In this document: piece after piece, positions 59,131 through 64,000 of the stretch | How positions within the stretch are numbered: the first letter of the stretch is position 1 | Layout: every line of letters begins with the position of its first letter | DNA from: Megalopta genalis | Taxonomy: Eukaryota > Arthropoda > Insecta > Hymenoptera > Halictidae | Direction: 5' to 3' | Length of the DNA stretch: 64,000 nt | Assembly (NCBI RefSeq): GCF_051020955.1 | Contig: NW_027477007.1 | Span: 1 to 64,000, forward strand | The notes under the pieces: generated by a model | Database searches by the model: none | Seen by the model: the letters and a program-made list of their open reading frames with translations, nothing else | What the model was told of the DNA's origin: nothing | Translations under genes and position numbers: made by a program

Positions 59131-59489
59131 CTTATGGATTTGAAGTTAAACCTGTTACTTCGCATTGATTTGAAGCTAAATTATGTGTTTCGCGTGGATT
59201 TGAAGGTAACTCGTTGTTTCGCATGCAGTTGAAGCTAAATCATGCATTTCACAAGTATTTGAATCCGAAACATTAGATTCGCATCGATTTGAAGCTGAGC
59301 CTTCTACTTCGCACTGATTTGAAGCTAAATCATGTGTTTCGCGTAGATTCGGAGCTAACTCGTTCGTTTCGCCTGTATTTGAAGCTAGATCACTTATATC
59401 GCAAGTATTTGAAGCTAAATCATGTGTTTCGCATGGATTTGAAGCTAAACCTTCTACATCGTATTGATTTGAAGCTAAATCTTGTGTAT

Positions 59490-62400
59490 CGCACGGATTT
59501 GAAGCTAAACCTTCTACATCGCATTGATTTGAAGCAAAATCATGTGTTTCGCATTGATTTGAAGCTAAATCATGTGCTTCGCATGGATTTGAAGCTAACT
59601 CGTTTGTTTCGCATGCAGTTGTAGCTAAATAATCTAGATCACAATTATTTGTAGCTAAACAATTTGTTTCGCATGGATTTGAAACAAAGCCTTCTACTTC
59701 GCATTGATTTGAAGCTAAATCATTTATTTCGCATGGATTTGAAGCTAATCCTTCTACATCGCATGGATTTGAAGCTAAACCTTCTACATCGCATTGATTT
59801 GAAGCTAAATCATTTGTTTAGCAGAGATTTGGAGCGAACTCGTTTGTTTCTCCTGCATTTGAAGCTATATCACTAATATCGCAAGTATCTGAACCTAAAT
59901 CATTTGCTTCGCATGGACTTGAAGCTAAGCCTTCCACTACGCTTTGAGTTGAAGCTAAGTCATATGTATCGCATGGTTTTGAAGCAATCTTGTTTGTTTC
60001 GCCTGCAGTTGATTCTATATCACTTATATCCCAAGTGTTTGAAGCAAAATCATTTTGTTTCGCATGGATTTGAAGCTAACCCTTCGACTTCGCTTTGATT
60101 TAAGGCTAAATCATTGTTTCGCTTAGATTTGAAGCTAACTCGTTTGTTTCGCATGCAGTTCAAGCTAATTCATGTATAACACAAGTATTTTAAACCAAAC
60201 CATTTGTTTCGCATGCAGTTGAAGCTAAATCATGTCTTTTACAAGTATTTTAAGATGCACCATTTGAATCGCATGGCTTTGAACCTGAGCCTTCTACTTC
60301 GCACTGATTTGCACCTAAATAATGTGTTTCGCATGGAATTGAAGCTAAACCTTCTACATCCCATGGATTTGATGCTAAATCATGTGTTTGGCATGAATTT
60401 GAAACTAAACCTTCTACATCCCGTGGATTTGAAGCTAAATCATGTGCTTGGCATAGATTTGAAGCTAAACATTCTACATCGCATTGATTTGCAGCTGAAT
60501 CATGTGTTTCGCATGGATTTGAAGCTAACTCGTTCGTTTCGCCTGTATTTCAAGCTATATCACTTATATCGCAAGTATTTGAAGCTAAATCATGTGTTTC
60601 GCTTGGATTTGAAGCTAAACCTTCTACATCGCATTGATTTGAAGCTAAATAATGTGTTCCGCATGGATTTGAAGCTAAACCTTCTACATCCCATGGATTT
60701 GAAGCTAACTCGTTTGTTTCGCATGCAGTTGTAGCTAAATAATCTATATCACAATTATTTGTTGCTAAACCATTTGTTTGGCATGGATTTGAAGCTAAGC
60801 CTTCTACTTCGCATTGATTTGATGCTAAATCATTTGTTTCGCATGGATTTGAAGCTAAATCTTCTACATCGCATTGATTTGAAGCTAAATCATTTGTTTC
60901 GCATGGTTTTGAAGCTAAGACTTCTAGGTCGCATTGATTTGAAGCTGAATCATGTGTTTCGCATTGATTTGATGCTAACTCGTTCGTTTCTCCTGCATTT
61001 TAAACTATATCACTTATATCGCAAGTATTTGAAGCTAAATCATGTGTTTCGCTTGGATTTGAAGCTGAACCTTCTACATCGCATTGATTTGAAGCTAAAT
61101 TATGTGTTTCGCTTGGATTTGAATATATTTTTTTTTGTTTCGCATGCAGATGAAGCTATATCACCTATATCCCAAGTGTAGGAAGCTCAATCATTTGTTT
61201 CGCATGGATTTGAAGCTAAACCTGCTACTTCGCATTGATTTGAAGCTAAATTATGTGTTTCGCGTGGATTTGAAGGTAACTCGTTGTTTCGCATGCAGTT
61301 GAAGCTAAATCATGCATTTCACAAGTATTTGAAACCGAACCATTAGATTCGCATGGATTTGAAGCTAAGCCTTCTACTTCGCACTGATTTGAAGTTAAAT
61401 CATGTGTTTCGCGTGGATTTGGAGCTAACTCGTTTGCTTCAAATGCAGTTGAAGCTAAATCATGTATATCACAAGTATTTGAAGCTAAACCATTTGTATC
61501 GCATGGATTTGAAGCTCTGCCTTCTACTTCGCATTGATTTGGCGCTAAATATTGTGTTTCGCATGGATTTGAAGCTAACTCGTTTGTTTCGAATGCAGTG
61601 GAAGATAAATCATGTATATCGCAATTATTTGAAGCTAAACCATTTGTTTCGCATGGAATTGAAGCTACCTCGTTTGTTCCTCCTGCTTTTGAAGCTATAT
61701 CACTTATATCGCAAGTATTTGAAGCTAAATCATATGTGTCGCATGGATTTGAAGCTGAACCTTCTACATCGCATTGATTTGAAGCTAAATTATGTCTTTC
61801 ACAAGTATTTTAAGATGAACCATATGAATCGCATGGCTTTGAACCTGAGCCTTCTACTTCGCACTGATTTGCATCTAAATAATGTGGTTCGCATGGATTT
61901 GAAGCTAAACCTACTACATCCCATGGATTTGAAGCTAAATCATGTGTTTCGCTTGGATTTGAAGCTAAACCTTCTACATCGCATTGATTTGAAGCAAAAT
62001 CATGTGTTTCGCATTGATTTGAAGCTAAATCATGTGCTTCGCATGGATTTGAAGCTAACTCGTTTGTTTCGCATGCAGTTGTAGCTAAATAATCTAGATC
62101 ACAATCATTTGTAGCTAAACAATTTGTTTCGCATGGATTTGAAACAAAGCCTTCTACTTCGCATTGATTTGAAGCTAAATCATTTATTTCGCATGGATTT
62201 GAAGCTAATCCTTCTACATCGCATGGATTTGAAGCTAAACCTTCTACATCGCATTGATTTGAAGCTAAATCATTTGTTTAGCAGAGATTTGGAGCGAACT
62301 CGTTTGTTTCTCCTGCATTTGAAGCTATATCACTAATATCGCAAGTATCTGAACCTAAATCATTTGCTTCGCATGGACTTGGAGCTAAGCCTTCCACTAC

Positions 62401-63510
62401 GCTTTGAGTTGAAGCTAAGTCATATGTATCGCATGGTTTTGAAGCAATCTTGTTTGTTTCGCCTGCAGTTGATTCTATATCACTTATATCCCAAGTGTTT
62501 GAAGCAAAATCATTTTGTTTCGCATGGATTTGAAGCTAACCCTTCGACTTCGCTTTGATTTAAGGCTAAATCATTGTTTCGCTTAGATTTGAAGCTAACT
62601 CGTTTGTTTCGCATGCAGTTCAAGCTAATTCATGTATAACACAAGTATTTTAAACCAAACCATTTGTTTCGCATGCAGTTGAAGCTAAATCATGTCTTTT
62701 ACAAGTATTTTAAGATGAACCATTTGAATCGCATGGCTTTGAACCTGAGCCTTCTATTTCGCACTGATTTGCACCTAAATAATGTGTTTCGCATGGAATT
62801 GAAGCTAAACCTTCTACATCCCATGGATTTGATGCTAAATCATGTGTTTGGCATGGATTTGAAACTAAACCTTCTACATCCCGTGGATTTGAAGCTAAAT
62901 CATGTGCTTGGCATAGATTTGAAGCTAAACATTCTACATCGCATTGATTTGCAGCTGAATCATGTGTTTCGCATGGATTTGAAGCTAACTCGTTCGTTTC
63001 GCCTGTATTTCAAGCTATATCACTTATATCGCAAGTATTTGAAGCTAAATCATGTGTTTCGCTTGGATTTGAAGCTAAACCTTCTACATCGCATTGATTT
63101 GAAGCTAAATAATGTGTTCCGCATGGATTTGAAGCTAAACCTTCTACATCCCATGGATTTGAAGCTAACTCGTTTGTTTCGCATGCAGTTGTAGCTAAAT
63201 AATCTATATCACAATTATTTGTTGCTAAACCATTTGTTTGGCATGGATTTGAAGCTAAGCCTTCTACTTCGCATTGATTTGATGCTAAATCATTTGTTTC
63301 GCATTGATTTGAAGCTAAATCTTCTACATCGCATTGATTTGAAGCTAAATCATTTGTTTCGCATGGTTTTGAAGCTAAGACTTCTAGGTCGCATTGATTT
63401 GAAGCTGAATCATGTGTTTCGCATTGATTTGAAGCTAACTCGTTCGTTTCTCCTGCATTTTAAACTATATCACTTATATCGCAAGTATTTGAAGCTAAAT
63501 CTTCCGTCTC
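59490..63510. repeat. Duplicated block in array B, 2460-bp shift
   Basis: About 1.5 kb starting near 59490 recurs near 61950. Anchors are 59664 with 62124, 59904 with 62364, 60204 with 62664 and 60759 with 63219. The shift is exactly 82 subunits of 30 bp. Shared odd features such as ACTACGCTTTGAG and the T-insertion in CATTTTGTTTCG confirm the copy relation. Confidence 0.85.
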
Positions 63511-64000
63511 GCATGGATTTGAAGCTAAGCCTTCTAATTCGCATTGTTTTGAAGCTAAATAATGTGTTTCGCGTGGATTCGGAGCTAACTCGTCTGCTTC
63601 GAATGCAGTTGAAGCTAAATCTTGTATATCACAAGTATTTGAAGCTAAACCATTTGTATCACATGGATTTGAAGATAAGCCTTCTACTTCGCATTCATCT
63701 GAACCTAAATTATTTGTTTCGCATGGAATTGGAGCTAACTCGTTTGTTTCCCCTGCATTTGAAGCTATATCACTTATATCGCAAGTATCTGAACCTAAAT
63801 CATTTGTTTCGCATGAATTTGAAGCTAAACCTTCTACATCGCATTGATTTGCATCTAAATTCATGTGTTTCGCATGGACTTGAAGCTAGCTCGCTCGTTT
63901 CGCCTGCATTTGAATCTATATCACTTATATCGCAAGTATTTGAAGCTAAATCATTTGTTTCGCATGGATTTGAAACTAAACCTTCTACATCGCATTGATT

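Larger units (their letters stand above)
48355..64000 (-). repeat. Satellite array B, main segment
   Basis: 15.6 kb of 30-bp repeats in the orientation opposite to array A, continuing out of the window. Subunits share GATTTGAAGCTAA and vary in the other half (TTTCGCATGG, TCTACTTCGCATTG, TATATCACAAGTA, GTTTCTCCTGTA, GCATGCAGTTG). Single-base indels are rare, so many frames on both strands stay open for 80-230 codons; I call none of them genes. Large blocks are duplicated at 2058, 3554 and 2460 bp. No unique sequence is visible. Confidence 0.95.

Noticed and set aside
33262..64000. Open frames of 80-259 codons on both strands of array B
   Set aside because: These are low-complexity decapeptide translations of the satellite in several frames at once, with no start context or domain.

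Overview
The window is a repeat-dominated block of a eukaryotic, almost certainly arthropod (insect) genome. Two satellite arrays of one superfamily fill most of it. Into them are set one complete, probably very young Ty3/gypsy-type retroelement with an envelope gene (an endogenous-retrovirus-like element), one solo LTR of the same family, and one divergent solo LTR of a related family. No host protein-coding gene, tRNA or rRNA is visible. The CpG-rich sequence and the type of env suggest an insect; Hymenoptera is a guess only.

Layout. 1-31558: array A, about 190 copies of a 163-bp unit (four 30-bp subunits plus one 43-bp subunit), with higher-order repeats of about 1797 bp near 21.5-28.9 kb. 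31559-33261: a divergent solo LTR on the minus strand, without a target-site duplication, carrying an internal 80-92 bp minisatellite. 33262-64000: array B, the same 30-bp superfamily in the opposite orientation, organised in large duplicated blocks and interrupted by the element at 35406-45804 and by the solo LTR at 46963-48354. Both of these are flanked by the 4-bp duplication ATTT.

The element (10.4 kb) has two 1.4-kb LTRs that differ only by one TA unit as far as I can see. Its internal part has a primer-binding site matching the 3' end of a tRNA-Leu, gag with one CCHC knuckle, and a textbook -1 frameshift signal (GGGAAAC, 8-nt spacer, 9-bp stem). Pol follows in the order PR-RT-RNase H-IN with all catalytic motifs intact. 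An env reading frame follows pol with no stop codon between them, and a purine tract precedes the 3' LTR. Each LTR of this family also carries two open reading frames of about 100 codons. Gag would form particles, the frameshift would set the Gag:Pol ratio, and Env is probably made from a spliced message.

The most interesting points are these. All three LTR insertions join the satellite at the same phase and in the same orientation of the 30-bp monomer. The satellite orientation flips exactly at the divergent LTR. Two inverted repeats are conserved between the diverged LTR families. The env looks like a glycoprotein of arthropod chu-like negative-strand RNA viruses rather than the usual baculovirus-F-like errantivirus Env.
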